A DNA stretch of 64,000 nt, from positions 124,001 through 188,000 of the forward strand of contig NZ_LKHV02000001.1 in assembly GCF_001431315.2 (NCBI RefSeq). The letters run 5' to 3'. Of the stretch, positions 36,486 to 45,576 are shown piece by piece (positions within the stretch are counted from its first letter, which is position 1; every line of letters begins with the position of its first letter). Made by a program: the position numbers and the translations under genes. Under the pieces are notes generated by a model. The model was not told where the DNA came from and made no database searches. It worked only from the letters and a program-made list of their open reading frames with translations. The stretch is from Candidatus Berkiella cookevillensis. Lineage in GTDB: Bacteria; Pseudomonadota; Gammaproteobacteria; Berkiellales; Berkiellaceae.

Positions 36486-36680
36486 GGTTTAGCTCAAAAA
36501 AAAGAAAGGAACTCTATTGAATGTAGCCTATTTTGTCAAGTTGAAGTTAGTTTTATAGACAAATATTCGGGCTGCTATCTTCTCATAAACAGTCTTAAGT
36601 TATTTTGTTTTGTTTGCTATTAATCTATAGTAGTAAATATAGATTATCGACTCATATCAGTTGAATTTTAAGGGATTATT

Positions 36681-38522
36681 TTGGATATATCAGCGCTCAC
36701 ACCAGATATATTTCTAGTACTATCTATCATATTGGTAACCGTTGTTTTATTTGTCACGGAATTTGTGCGCGCGGATGTAGTTGCTTGTTTGGTGCTGGTT
36801 TTACTGGGTTTAACGCATCTTGTCCCAGATGATAGGTTATTCGCTGGGTTTTCAAGTGAAGCGGTTATTTCTCTCATTGCAATCATGATTATAGGCGCAG
36901 GATTAGAGCGCGCTGGTATTGTTGCGCGCGTGACAGATTATATCCTACGTTATGGTGGTTCTAGTGAGAATAAAATTCGTGTCTTACTGATGATGGTATC
37001 TGGTCTATTTTCTGGATTCTTGAGAAGCGTAGGCACCGTTGCTTTATTATTACCTGTGACGACGCGTATTAGACGAAGTACAGGCATCGCTAAAGGTCGT
37101 TTGCTCATGCCGATTAGCTTTTGTGCTATTCTCGGTAGCACCCTCACCATGGTTGGGACGGGGCCTCTTATTATTCTAAACAGTCTTTTATCAAACTCAA
37201 TGTTCTTTTTAGAAGGTCAACTCGAGTATCCACCCATTGGGTTGTTTGCTGTTTTTCCGCTCGGCGTTCTTTTGTTATTAACGGGTATGGCTTATTTTAT
37301 TTTCTTTGGTAAATGGTTGTTACCTAATATTGAAAGAAAATCACTAAAAAACTTAGATTCTAGAGACTATTTTAAAAGAGTTTATGGCATTGGGAGTGAT
37401 TTTTTTGAGTTTAGAGTCCCCCCTTCTAGTTCATTGGCTGACAACACGTTAAGCCAATGGGAAATGCTACTACCCAGTGAAATTTTCATCATTGGGATTA
37501 AGATGGGAAATAGTATTCTCACGCCACCCTTACGTACGACGAATATTAAGGTTGGTGCCGTGCTTGCCTGTTTTGGCCCCAAATCTCAAGGCGAAGTATT
37601 TGCTAAGCGCTATGGCATTAGAATGTCGCCTTATCTGACTGCATTTGGTGAGACACTCAGCCCCTTAAATGCGGGATTGTGCGAAGCGGTTATACCACCT
37701 AGCTCCAAGCTGATTGGTACAGATTTAAAAGAGCTACACATGCGTCGGCAATATGGCATTCAGGTATTAGCAGTGCATCGGGGGCAAAAAGTAACCCAGG
37801 GGCATGGTGAGCTGAATGATATCACGCTAAAGGCAGGTGACACATTAGGAATGTTTTGTAATTGGCGGGCATTATCTTCTTTTGAAAAAAATCCAGATTT
37901 CATCGTGGCAACCACTGATTATCCTAAAGAAATATATCAGCATGATAAAACGGGCTATGCAATTTTTTTCTTCTTGTTATCAATAGGGCTTGTCATAGCG
38001 GGTGTGCTTTCTGTATCGATTGGTTTGATGGTTGGCGCGGTAGGTATGATTTTTTCAGGGGTCATTAGTATTGATGACGCTTATGATGCCGTTAGTTGGA
38101 AAACAGTATTTTTAATTGCTGGTTTGATACCACTTGGTATTGCAGTACAAACCAGTGGTACCTCTGATTTAATTGCTTCATTATTTTTAGAATACTTTCC
38201 TGGTGTGCCAGAATGGGGATTGTTATTTCTATTGGGTGTGGTGTCCACTGTCTTTAGTTTATTTACCACAAATGTGGGGGCTACGGTCATCTTAGTACCG
38301 TTGGCTGTGCAGTTAGCCATAAACAATTTAGGTAATCCACAAGCATATGCGCTTATGGTTGCGATCGCTAGCTCTAATTCTTTTATTTTGCCCACACATC
38401 AAGCAAATGCGTTGATCAGTGGCCCAGGGCGTTATCGGGTTGTAGATTTTGTTAAAGTGGGTGGTGTAATGTCGATCTTATATTTGATTGAAGTGGTTGC
38501 GATGATTCAGTTGATGTACTAG
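36681..38522 (+). CDS. SLC13/DASS-type anion permease with two TrkA-C domains
   Basis: 613 residues. Membrane halves lie at about 5-210 and 420-613 with two RCK-C-like soluble domains between (about 235-400), the layout of the SLC13-family sulfate/anion permeases. PISFCAILGSTLTMVGTGP and VAIASSNSFILPTHQANALI are the paired SNT-type hairpins. The start is TTG 36681, with AAGGGA five bases ahead and no ATG nearby, so a rare start codon is used. The substrate (sulfate or a dicarboxylate) cannot be fixed. Confidence 0.9.
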   Translation: MDISALTPDIFLVLSIILVTVVLFVTEFVRADVVACLVLVLLGLTHLVPDDRLFAGFSSEAVISLIAIMIIGAGLERAGIVARVTDYILRYGGSSENKIRVLLMMVSGLFSGFLRSVGTVALLLPVTTRIRRSTGIAKGRLLMPISFCAILGSTLTMVGTGPLIILNSLLSNSMFFLEGQLEYPPIGLFAVFPLGVLLLLTGMAYFIFFGKWLLPNIERKSLKNLDSRDYFKRVYGIGSDFFEFRVPPSSSLADNTLSQWEMLLPSEIFIIGIKMGNSILTPPLRTTNIKVGAVLACFGPKSQGEVFAKRYGIRMSPYLTAFGETLSPLNAGLCEAVIPPSSKLIGTDLKELHMRRQYGIQVLAVHRGQKVTQGHGELNDITLKAGDTLGMFCNWRALSSFEKNPDFIVATTDYPKEIYQHDKTGYAIFFFLLSIGLVIAGVLSVSIGLMVGAVGMIFSGVISIDDAYDAVSWKTVFLIAGLIPLGIAVQTSGTSDLIASLFLEYFPGVPEWGLLFLLGVVSTVFSLFTTNVGATVILVPLAVQLAINNLGNPQAYALMVAIASSNSFILPTHQANALISGPGRYRVVDFVKVGGVMSILYLIEVVAMIQLMY

Positions 38523-38597
38523 AGGCTGTCTCAAAAAGGCCATTTTTTCTTTGCGCCTTCGTTGCAGATCCTTCTTAAAAATATCTCTTTTTCAAGA

Positions 38598-39128
38598 TTA
38601 GCACTCTAATTTAGGATAAACTCTAAGAGGCACATGCTTTTCTATGATGAGCGTTTTTATTTTCTCAATTTGTAATTTGGATTTAAAGCCCGTATTGGGT
38701 AGCCATAAAAATCGGTTAACGCTATAAGGAATAATAAAACCATTTTTTATTTCTAAGATATATGAAATATATTGCCATGCCAAATGCCCTGTTTTAATCC
38801 CTTCGCCACTCCACATAATGCCATTACGAGAAATTTCAATAACCATGGTTTTTCCAATGGTATTTATCTTTTTCATTTTGCGCTTAAAGATCCATCGAAC
38901 CAATGGTTTTCTAGCAAAGAGCCAGAGCAGCATAACGATGAGAAGTATCAGCTCTTGTTGAGTTAAGTTGAGCAATAAGCCTTTAGTTATCATAATGACA
39001 GAAAACAAAGCAGCAATGATATTAAAAAATCCTATGCTATATAGAATAAAGGGCTTTTTTTCTGAGAAAATAAAACTTGCGCGCGCAAGAGAAAGCCCAT
39101 CAATGATGTATTGGATTTTAATATTCAT
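38598..39128 (-). CDS. Two-span membrane protein, YcxB-like layout
   Basis: 176 residues. Two hydrophobic segments (about 27-50 and 57-75), a basic stretch (RWIFKRKMKKIN), then a soluble domain with ISRNGIMWSGEG and WQYISYILEIKNGFIIPY, resembling the C-terminal domain of YcxB-like proteins. It lies 15 bases upstream of hemW's 3' end but is transcribed after it. Function unknown. Confidence 0.7.
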   Translation of the reverse strand: MNIKIQYIIDGLSLARASFIFSEKKPFILYSIGFFNIIAALFSVIMITKGLLLNLTQQELILLIVMLLWLFARKPLVRWIFKRKMKKINTIGKTMVIEISRNGIMWSGEGIKTGHLAWQYISYILEIKNGFIIPYSVNRFLWLPNTGFKSKLQIEKIKTLIIEKHVPLRVYPKLEC

Positions 39129-39143
39129 AGTATCCTACTGTTT

Positions 39144-40289
39144 TTAATCATTAGGCATAAAGAGTAATGTTAAATCATTTAGAAACTGTAATCCAAGCTC
39201 AGTCGCTTGAAGCGTTTGTGAAAAGGGAAAAATTAAATTTTTCTCATAGGCAGACTGAAGTTGTGCTTCTATTGCATTCAATTTTAAAAAAGTATGCTTG
39301 CTAAAATGATGGATGGGGGTGCCGTGGATCAAGCGCAAGGTATTGAGCATATATTCAAAGGCTACTTCATTTTCAGGAATGCTATAATTTTTCTGATAGA
39401 AACCAAGGTTTTTATCAAGATATTGAGTAGGGTGTTTAAAGCATTGTGTGCGATAAATTTTTGCAGTATTTACATCTGTTCGTTTCCCGTGAGCACCTGC
39501 ACCTATGCCAATATAGTCACCAAATTGCCAATAATTCATATTATGTTGGCATGCTTTATTTTTGCTATAAGCAGAAATCTCATAGCGAGATAAGCCTTTC
39601 TGTTGTATCAATGCTCGACCACGCTCTTCTATCTCTGCAATGAATTCATCCGGCGGAAGTGGTGGTGGGAAACGATGAAAATAAGTATTGGGTTCGAGTG
39701 TTAGCTGATACCAGGATAGATGAGGCGGTGCAAATGAAAGAGCAATCTTTAAATCTTCTAATGCCTCTTCCAGTGTTTGTTCTGGTAAACCATACATGAG
39801 ATCAATATTGAAGTTTTCAAAACCTACGCCTTGTAAAGCATCAATAGCAAGACGTGCTTCATCAGAAGAATGAATGCGCCCTAATTTTTTCAATTGCAGC
39901 GGATCAAAGCTTTGTACGCCAAGAGAAATCCGATTAACGCCTGCGTCAAAATATGCTTGAAATCTTTTTTGCTCTACAGTACCAGGATTGGCTTCAAGCG
40001 TTATTTCAATGTTGGGTGATAGTTTCAAATGCTTTCTAATAAAATCCAAGAGCAATTCAATGCTGTTGCCTGAGAAGAGGCTGGGGGTGCCTCCGCCCAT
40101 GAATATGCTTTTGATTTCTCTTTCACCTATCAATGGCATTTCAATCTCAAGCTGCTTGCTTAAGGCTTCGATATATTCTTGCTCCGGCAGCGAGTCTTTG
40201 AGTGCATGACTGTTAAAATCGCAGTAAGGGCATTTTTTTACACACCAAGGAAAGTGTATATATAAAGACAACTCAGGTACTGATATCAC
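39144..40289 (-). CDS. hemW: Radical SAM heme chaperone HemW
   Basis: 381 residues. The radical SAM cluster is Cys16-x3-Cys20-x2-Cys23 in HFPWCVKKCPYC. IFMGGGTPSLF, EANPGTVE and GVQSFDPLQLKKLGRIHSSDEA follow in the order of HemW. Real CPO HemN has longer N-terminal sequence; HemW transfers heme instead. Its start overlaps the rdgB stop by four bases (ATGA), so the two are coupled. Confidence 0.94.
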   Translation of the reverse strand: MISVPELSLYIHFPWCVKKCPYCDFNSHALKDSLPEQEYIEALSKQLEIEMPLIGEREIKSIFMGGGTPSLFSGNSIELLLDFIRKHLKLSPNIEITLEANPGTVEQKRFQAYFDAGVNRISLGVQSFDPLQLKKLGRIHSSDEARLAIDALQGVGFENFNIDLMYGLPEQTLEEALEDLKIALSFAPPHLSWYQLTLEPNTYFHRFPPPLPPDEFIAEIEERGRALIQQKGLSRYEISAYSKNKACQHNMNYWQFGDYIGIGAGAHGKRTDVNTAKIYRTQCFKHPTQYLDKNLGFYQKNYSIPENEVAFEYMLNTLRLIHGTPIHHFSKHTFLKLNAIEAQLQSAYEKNLIFPFSQTLQATELGLQFLNDLTLLFMPND

Positions 40290-40912
40290 TCTTTCCCCTG
40301 TTTTGCATGTACGATTTGTGGGTAGATCAATTTTAGCTTTTCGGTGAATTCGTGTAGTGCCTTGGCACGATGGCTAATTTGATTTTTGTGCTTTGCATCC
40401 AATTCTGCGGCAGTACAATTTAAATTAGGGATGAAAAAGATAGGATCATAACCAAAGCCATTTGTACCAACAGGTTTTGTTAAGAGACGACCTTCCCACT
40501 GTGCTTGACATATAATTGGAATAGGATCGTTGTAGTGTCTGACAAAAGCAATGGCACAATAGAATCGTGCACGTCTTTCTTCTCCTGATAAAGTGGAGAT
40601 CGCAGAAAGTAATTTTTTGATATTATCTTCTGCTCTCGCATCATTTCCTGCATAGCGCGCAGAATAAATGCCAGGTGCGCCACCCAAGGCATCTACGGCT
40701 AATCCTGAATCATCCGCAATACTGGGTAGATCGCTGTATTTAGCTGCTAAACGTGCTTTGATGATGGCATTTTCAACGAAACTTAGTCCAATTTCTCGAG
40801 CTTTGGGAACGTTAAATGCAGATTGAGGTATGAGGGTTACTGGTAAGCAATATAAATAACCTTCTATCTCTTTGAGTTTGTCTTTGTTCTCTGTAGCGAC
40901 AACCAGTTTCAT
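40286..40912 (-). CDS. rdgB: dITP/XTP pyrophosphatase RdgB
   Basis: 208 residues, standard length. VVATENKDKLKEIEGYL is the N-terminal nucleotide-binding loop, SIADDSGLAVDALGGAPGIYSARYAG the central motif, and GTNGFGYDPIFFIP and ISHRAKAL the C-terminal ones. It removes non-canonical purine triphosphates. rdgB-hemW order with a 4-base overlap is the common gammaproteobacterial arrangement. Confidence 0.95.
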   Translation of the reverse strand: MKLVVATENKDKLKEIEGYLYCLPVTLIPQSAFNVPKAREIGLSFVENAIIKARLAAKYSDLPSIADDSGLAVDALGGAPGIYSARYAGNDARAEDNIKKLLSAISTLSGEERRARFYCAIAFVRHYNDPIPIICQAQWEGRLLTKPVGTNGFGYDPIFFIPNLNCTAAELDAKHKNQISHRAKALHEFTEKLKLIYPQIVHAKQGKE

Positions 40913-41037
40913 GCATAATCTCCTGTTTTAGTGCCGCCAGGGTATATGAAGTTTATTTTTTATTCAACAAACCCAGTCATGATCCTAAAGTACTGGCAGG
41001 ATATGGGGAAATTATCCATTAGTTATCTTTAAAACTT

Positions 41038-41922
41038 CTATTTAAAAAAGGCATTGAGCAAAGTGGCGACGGCTGTCGGATTATCCAAATGTACGTGATG
41101 TTCTCCTACTAAACGATGCACTTGTAAATGTTTAACTGCGCTAATACGACGGTTAATCAGATCTTCTGGAAAGGGAAAACCTGGCTCGGGTCTAATGACC
41201 ATAATGGGGGCTGTAATCTCTTCTAAAAACGCGATGGTTTGTTCTTCGGTCAATTGAAGAATCGAAGGTTTGAGCAGCCTGGGATCTGTGCGCCAACTGT
41301 AGGTGCCATCTGTATTTTGTTTTAAGCCACGCTCAATAATGCAATGCGCTGAGCTTATCATCATCGGGTTTACTTTGATTCTTGCTGCGATGGCCATTTC
41401 TACTTGCGAATAAATTGGGGTGCGACTGGGAGGTCTTCCAAGCGTTTCTTGCAAATATAAGCGTAGTTGCATTGGCGCATGTTCAGCGGGTGTGGTCATC
41501 GGCCCCAAGCCGTCAATGATAGCGATTTTGAGTATACGATCGGGCAAGGTACCCGCAATGAGGCTGCTGATAGCGCCTCCTAAAGAATGCCCTAAAAGTG
41601 CAAATTGCTTCCAGCCCAATACTTCATCCAATAGGTTAATCATATCAACAACGTAATCAACGATTTGTAGATAAGAATTTGTAGGTTTATGATCAGAAAA
41701 ACCATGCCCCGGTAAATCAATGGCGACCAAATGACAGTGTGTTAAGAGCGGAGCAATTTTGTCAAAAGTAGCAGCATTGTCTAACCAGCCGTGTATTGCA
41801 AGCGTGGGAATGCCATTTGGATCTCCCCAAGTTTTTGCAGCAATCTTTTGGCCTTTTACCTGAAAAGTGGTTTCTGTAGCTATATGTTTGCTTTTAGACG
41901 ATCGTTTATTTTTGTGCATCAT
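41038..41922 (-). CDS. Alpha/beta hydrolase
   Basis: 294 residues from the ATG at 41922. The frame remains open upstream to 42063, but that part lies inside yggU in another frame, so the later ATG (or ATG 41919) is chosen; it overlaps the yggU stop by 14-17 bases. IHGWLDNAATFDKIAP, LVAIDLPGHGFSD and the nucleophile elbow GHSLGG are typical, and EHHVHLDN near the end carries the likely catalytic His. Substrate unknown. Confidence 0.88.
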   Translation of the reverse strand: MMHKNKRSSKSKHIATETTFQVKGQKIAAKTWGDPNGIPTLAIHGWLDNAATFDKIAPLLTHCHLVAIDLPGHGFSDHKPTNSYLQIVDYVVDMINLLDEVLGWKQFALLGHSLGGAISSLIAGTLPDRILKIAIIDGLGPMTTPAEHAPMQLRLYLQETLGRPPSRTPIYSQVEMAIAARIKVNPMMISSAHCIIERGLKQNTDGTYSWRTDPRLLKPSILQLTEEQTIAFLEEITAPIMVIRPEPGFPFPEDLINRRISAVKHLQVHRLVGEHHVHLDNPTAVATLLNAFFK

Positions 41923-42178
41923 ACCAGTCCGGGATGTGTTTGGGATCATTAATTTTGAGTGTTTTGTATCGACTTTTATGTCCTTTATGAAGCTCAACCG
42001 CTTTTTGTGGCACTTGGAATATCTTTGCAATTGCCTTACAAAGATATTCATTTGCTTTGTCATCTGTTGCAGGGGCTGGTATTTTTATTTTGTAACAGCC
42101 ATCATGCATGCCGTTTACTTCAAATTGCTTTGCATTGGGTTGAACATAAACATTTAGTGTTATGATGTTATTAATCAC
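41906..42178 (-). CDS. yggU: YggU (UPF0235/DUF167) protein
   Basis: 90 residues. LNVYVQPNAKQFEVNG, KIKIPAPATDDKANEYLCKAIAKIF and HKGHKSRYKTLKI are the family blocks. The best start is GTG 42178, without a clear ribosome-binding site. A MITE-like repeat ends 15 bases upstream and may have replaced the original leader. Function unknown. Its usual neighbour yggT lies on the other side of the repeat. Confidence 0.88.
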   Translation of the reverse strand: MINNIITLNVYVQPNAKQFEVNGMHDGCYKIKIPAPATDDKANEYLCKAIAKIFQVPQKAVELHKGHKSRYKTLKINDPKHIPDWYDAQK

Positions 42179-42192
42179 AGCTTAACTATTAT

Positions 42193-42319
42193 TATAGTCA
42201 CAGCCGATGAATGTTCGGGTAGGCGTCGAGCCTTGAGCAACCGGCGTTTACATATAAGTAAATGAGGATTGCGAGAGGGCGAAGACAACACCCCCGAACA
42301 TGCCTCTGCGAAGACTATA
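42193..42319. repeat. MITE-like element, copy B
   Basis: 127 bp between TATAGTC and GACTATA, inverted relative to the 23239 copy. The ends pair over about 28 bp (left CACAGCCGATGAATGTTCGGG against right TTCGCAGAGGCATGTTCGGG). It shares GGGTGTTGTCTTCGCC, CTCTCGCAATCCTCAT, CCGGTTGCTC and GACGCCTACCCGAA with copy A. It begins one base after the yggT stop codon and ends 15 bases from yggU. Confidence 0.85.
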
Positions 42320-42901
42320 TCAACGCAAAAGTGCAATTTGGATACCAATCATAATAATACTATTCGTAAATAAAATATTGATTAATTGTAATAATAAAAT
42401 AACGGGAATAGGTGTAATATCTATTCCGCCAATGAGAGGGATAATCTTTTTAAAAGGTTTTATAATGGGGTAGGTGAGTTGCTGAATGATCTCTAGCATG
42501 GGCGAATGAGAAAGCGCGGGAACCCAGCTGGCAAATACCTGTATAAGAATAGAGAAAAAGTAAATATTCACGGTTAATTTTAGGATATCGCCAATAGACC
42601 AGATGAGAAGCCCTGGTAAAAATGGCGTTGTTTTATAACGTATCAGAGTCACCAGTGTGAGTTTCAACAAAGTCACAGATAAGATAACAAGCAAGGTTGC
42701 AAAATCAATACCTCGCCAGCCAGGTATAAATCTTCTGACAGGCACCACAAGAGAGCCTGTTGCCTTTACAACAAATTGTGTGAAAGGATTGTAGTAATTA
42801 ACACGCAAATATTGCAGTATAAATCGCAAAATAAGTATAAAAGTGTATAAATCGAATAGGGTTGTTACTAAAAAGTCACCGGCTTGTTGTAATGGACTCA
42901 T
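42320..42901 (-). CDS. yggT: YggT family membrane protein
   Basis: 193 residues made of two similar halves, each with two spans: LRFILQYLRVNYYNPFTQFVVKATGSLVVPVRRFIP in the first and VFASWVPALSHSPMLEIIQQLTYPIIKPFKKIIP in the second, each with the YGGT-type Pro-rich end. Role proposed in cell division or membrane integrity, unsettled. It lies 16 bases downstream of proC in the same direction; the operon is interrupted after it by the repeat. Confidence 0.92.
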   Translation of the reverse strand: MSPLQQAGDFLVTTLFDLYTFILILRFILQYLRVNYYNPFTQFVVKATGSLVVPVRRFIPGWRGIDFATLLVILSVTLLKLTLVTLIRYKTTPFLPGLLIWSIGDILKLTVNIYFFSILIQVFASWVPALSHSPMLEIIQQLTYPIIKPFKKIIPLIGGIDITPIPVILLLQLINILFTNSIIMIGIQIALLR

Positions 42902-42917
42902 CTAATCCTCATTTTAT

Positions 42918-43742
42918 CTAATTAAATTCTTGGCTGAGTTCTTTGGCTCTTTGACTTGCTTGCGCAATTGTATTTTCAAGTAAATTTAAAAAATTGCCTT
43001 GTGTTAATGTTTGTATGCCTCGTTCCGTTGTTCCGCCTTTGGAGGTTACTTTTTCACGCAAGGTTTTTAAATCATTGGTTTGTGCTACAGCCATCTTGAT
43101 GCTGCCCAATGCGGTTTGTAGCGTTAATTCAGTTGCGTCTTGTTGAGATAAGCCCAGTTGTATCCCTGCTGTAATTAAGCCTTCCATCATATAGAAGAAG
43201 TAAGCTGGACCAGAGCCTGAGAGTGCCGTGACGGTGTCCATCTGCTCTTCTTTTTTTATCCACAGTATCTTTCCCAAACAGCTCAGTAATACTTGCGCTT
43301 CTTGTTGTTGTGCTTCAGAAACAGTAGGGGTGGCATAGAGTGCAGTGATACCTTCCCCAATCAGTGCTGGCGTATTGGGCATGGCACGAATGATAGAAGC
43401 ATTGGGCTTGTTTAGCCAAGTGAATATTTGCATGCTCGTGATGCCGGCTGCAATACTAATTAATAATTTATTTTCTACAATACAGGGTGCAATTCTTTCG
43501 AGCACAGAGCGCATTTGCTGTGGTTTAACAGCGACGATTAAGATATCTGCTTTATCTGCGATGCTTGCGTTATCGGTTGCGCTGTATATACCGAAGTTGC
43601 GATTCAGTTGGGTGCAGGTGTTAGCAGAATGATCTGCTACGAACAGTGTATTGGCAGTGATGCCTTGCTGAAGAAAGCCACTTAGCATAGCTTGCCCCAT
43701 GTTACCACCACCAATGATGCCGATGTTTTTTTTCTGACTCAT
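42918..43742 (-). CDS. proC: Pyrroline-5-carboxylate reductase ProC
   Basis: 274 residues. NAD(P)-binding start IGIIGGGNMGQAMLSGFLQQG, VKPQQM, SIAAGIT, RAMPNTPALIGEG and ALSGSGPAYFFYMMEGL mark ProC. It makes proline from pyrroline-5-carboxylate in the cytoplasm. Within the yggS-proC-yggT-yggU operon (29-bp and 16-bp gaps). Confidence 0.95.
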   Translation of the reverse strand: MSQKKNIGIIGGGNMGQAMLSGFLQQGITANTLFVADHSANTCTQLNRNFGIYSATDNASIADKADILIVAVKPQQMRSVLERIAPCIVENKLLISIAAGITSMQIFTWLNKPNASIIRAMPNTPALIGEGITALYATPTVSEAQQQEAQVLLSCLGKILWIKKEEQMDTVTALSGSGPAYFFYMMEGLITAGIQLGLSQQDATELTLQTALGSIKMAVAQTNDLKTLREKVTSKGGTTERGIQTLTQGNFLNLLENTIAQASQRAKELSQEFN

Positions 43743-43771
43743 TTTGTGTTCATTTCCATTCCATCTTACTT

Positions 43772-44458
43772 TTATGCTCGAGCGCCAAAGATACCTTGGC
43801 CAACACGCACAATGGTTGCGCCTTCTGCAATAGCGGCTTCTAGATCATGGGTCATACCCATTGAGTAGGTATCAAGCTCAATACCAGCTTCACTCAGTTG
43901 ATGACCGATATTTCTGATTAGCTTAAAGTATTGGCGTTGTTGTTGAAAGTCTGTGTTGATAGGCGGAATGGCCATTAGGCCACGCAGCTTTAGATTGGGA
44001 AGTTGACTAATGTGTTTTGCTAAAGGGAGAGCCTCATGAGGTAATAGTCCATTTTTGCTTGAGGCACTGTCGTCTAGTTTAATTTGAATGCAAACTTGCA
44101 AGGGGGCTAAATCTTGTGGACGATGCATGGATAATTGATTCGCTTCTTTCTCTCTAAAGATGGTATGTACCCAACTGAAATTATATGCAATTTCCTTACA
44201 CTTATTCGTTTGAATATGTCCAATAAAATGCCAGACTAGATTTTTTCCGCTCAGTGCCGATATCTTAGGCAAGGCTTCTTGTAAATAATTTTCCGCAAAT
44301 TCATGTTGACCTATCGCGATAATAGGATGCAGTGCTTCTGTGGCAAATGTTTTACTGACGGCTAAACAAAGCACACTGTTGGGTGCTCTATGGTATTTTT
44401 TTTCAGCCAGGCGAATTTTATTCAGTATCGCTTGATAATTATGGGTAATATTTTGCAT
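43772..44458 (-). CDS. yggS: PLP-homeostasis protein YggS
   Basis: 228 residues. LCLAVSKTF carries the PLP lysine at 36. FAENYLQEALPKI, WHFIGHIQTNK, VCIQIKLDDSASSKNGL, LRGLMAIPP and MGMTHDLEAAIAEGATIVRVG are family blocks. It binds PLP and buffers vitamin B6 levels. Its start lies only 21 bases from the divergent pilT start. Confidence 0.95.
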   Translation of the reverse strand: MQNITHNYQAILNKIRLAEKKYHRAPNSVLCLAVSKTFATEALHPIIAIGQHEFAENYLQEALPKISALSGKNLVWHFIGHIQTNKCKEIAYNFSWVHTIFREKEANQLSMHRPQDLAPLQVCIQIKLDDSASSKNGLLPHEALPLAKHISQLPNLKLRGLMAIPPINTDFQQQRQYFKLIRNIGHQLSEAGIELDTYSMGMTHDLEAAIAEGATIVRVGQGIFGARA

Positions 44459-44479
44459 AAGGTTTAATAGGGTATTGTT
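44459..44479. promoter_or_regulatory. 21-bp divergent spacer between yggS and pilT
   Basis: Both ribosome-binding sites must fit here (AGGG seven bases ahead of pilT). There is no room for two promoters, so at least one must lie inside the opposite coding sequence. Confidence 0.6.
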
Positions 44480-45514
44480 ATGGATATTACAGAATTATTG
44501 AATTTTAGCGTACAAAACAAAGCTTCCGACTTACACTTATCTGCAGGTATGCCCCCAATGATACGCGTCGATGGTGAAATGCGCCGTATTAATGTGCCTC
44601 CTTTAGATCATAAAGCAGTGCAAGCTTTGATTTACGATATTATGAATGATAAACAAAGAAAAGACTATGAAGAATATTTAGAAACAGACTTTTCATTTGA
44701 GATCCCAGGATTAGCCAGATTTCGTGTTAACGTTTTTAATCAGCATCGTGGTTCTGGTGCGGTGTTTAGAACCATTCCTTCCAAAATTTTATCGATGGAA
44801 GATTTAGGGTTGCCTTCTATATTCAAAGATATTTCAGATTATCCAAGAGGGATTGTTTTAGTAACAGGGCCGACCGGCTCTGGTAAGAGCACAACACTGG
44901 CTTCGATGATTAATTATATTAATGTTAATAAACATAAACATATTTTGACCATTGAAGATCCCATCGAGTTTTTACACGAGAGCCAAAAATGTTTGATTAA
45001 TCAACGCGAAGTGCATGCGCATACTCACGGTTTTAGTGAGGCATTGCGCTCTGCTTTACGTGAAGATCCCGATGTTGTGCTTGTGGGTGAAATGAGAGAT
45101 TTAGAAACCATACGATTAGCATTAACCGCCGCTGAAACAGGGCATTTGGTCTTTGGAACCTTACATACGAATTCTGCGGCTAAAACCATTGATCGGGTCG
45201 TGGATGTGTTTCCGGGACAGGAAAAAGATATGGTGCGCTCTATGCTTTCAGAATCTTTGCGTGCGGTTATTTCTCAAACGCTCTTAAAGAAGAAAGGAGG
45301 AGGGCGTGTTGCTGCACATGAAATTATGATCTGTACACCTGCCATTCGAAACCTAATTCGAGAAAATAAAGTGGCGCAAATGTATTCCTCTATACAAACA
45401 GGTCAAGGTCAAGGGATGCAAACTATGGATCAGTGCCTAAAGGATTTAGTCGATAAAGGTATAGTCAATACCTTAGATGCACGCGAGAAAGCTGCCAATA
45501 AAGCAGCCTTCTAA
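44480..45514 (+). CDS. pilT: Type IV pilus retraction ATPase PilT
   Basis: 344 residues. SDLHLSAGMPPMIRVDGE at the start, Walker A GPTGSGKST at 130-138, the Asp box TIEDPIEF, Walker B ALREDPDVVLVGEMRD, and the His box HLVFGTLHT. It hexamerises at the inner membrane and depolymerises pili. No pilU follows. No pilin or assembly genes are in the window. Confidence 0.96.
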   Translation: MDITELLNFSVQNKASDLHLSAGMPPMIRVDGEMRRINVPPLDHKAVQALIYDIMNDKQRKDYEEYLETDFSFEIPGLARFRVNVFNQHRGSGAVFRTIPSKILSMEDLGLPSIFKDISDYPRGIVLVTGPTGSGKSTTLASMINYINVNKHKHILTIEDPIEFLHESQKCLINQREVHAHTHGFSEALRSALREDPDVVLVGEMRDLETIRLALTAAETGHLVFGTLHTNSAAKTIDRVVDVFPGQEKDMVRSMLSESLRAVISQTLLKKKGGGRVAAHEIMICTPAIRNLIRENKVAQMYSSIQTGQGQGMQTMDQCLKDLVDKGIVNTLDAREKAANKAAF

Positions 45515-45540
45515 AACATACAGTCCTCTTTTTTTTAAGG

Positions 45541-45546
45541 TATAAT
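45541..45546 (+). promoter_or_regulatory. -10 element ahead of the rhodanese gene
   Basis: TATAAT 31 bases upstream of the ATG at 45577, with a T-rich tract in place of a clear -35. A short imperfect stem (GGCTCA/TGAGTCC) lies in the leader. Confidence 0.4.
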
Positions 45547-45576
45547 AGGGCTCATTTTATTTGTGAGTCCTTAGCT

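Noticed and set aside
38521-38597. GAGGCTGTCTCAAAA after the SLC13 gene, like an IS end
   Set aside because: A single end only, no matching inverted repeat or transposase fragment nearby.
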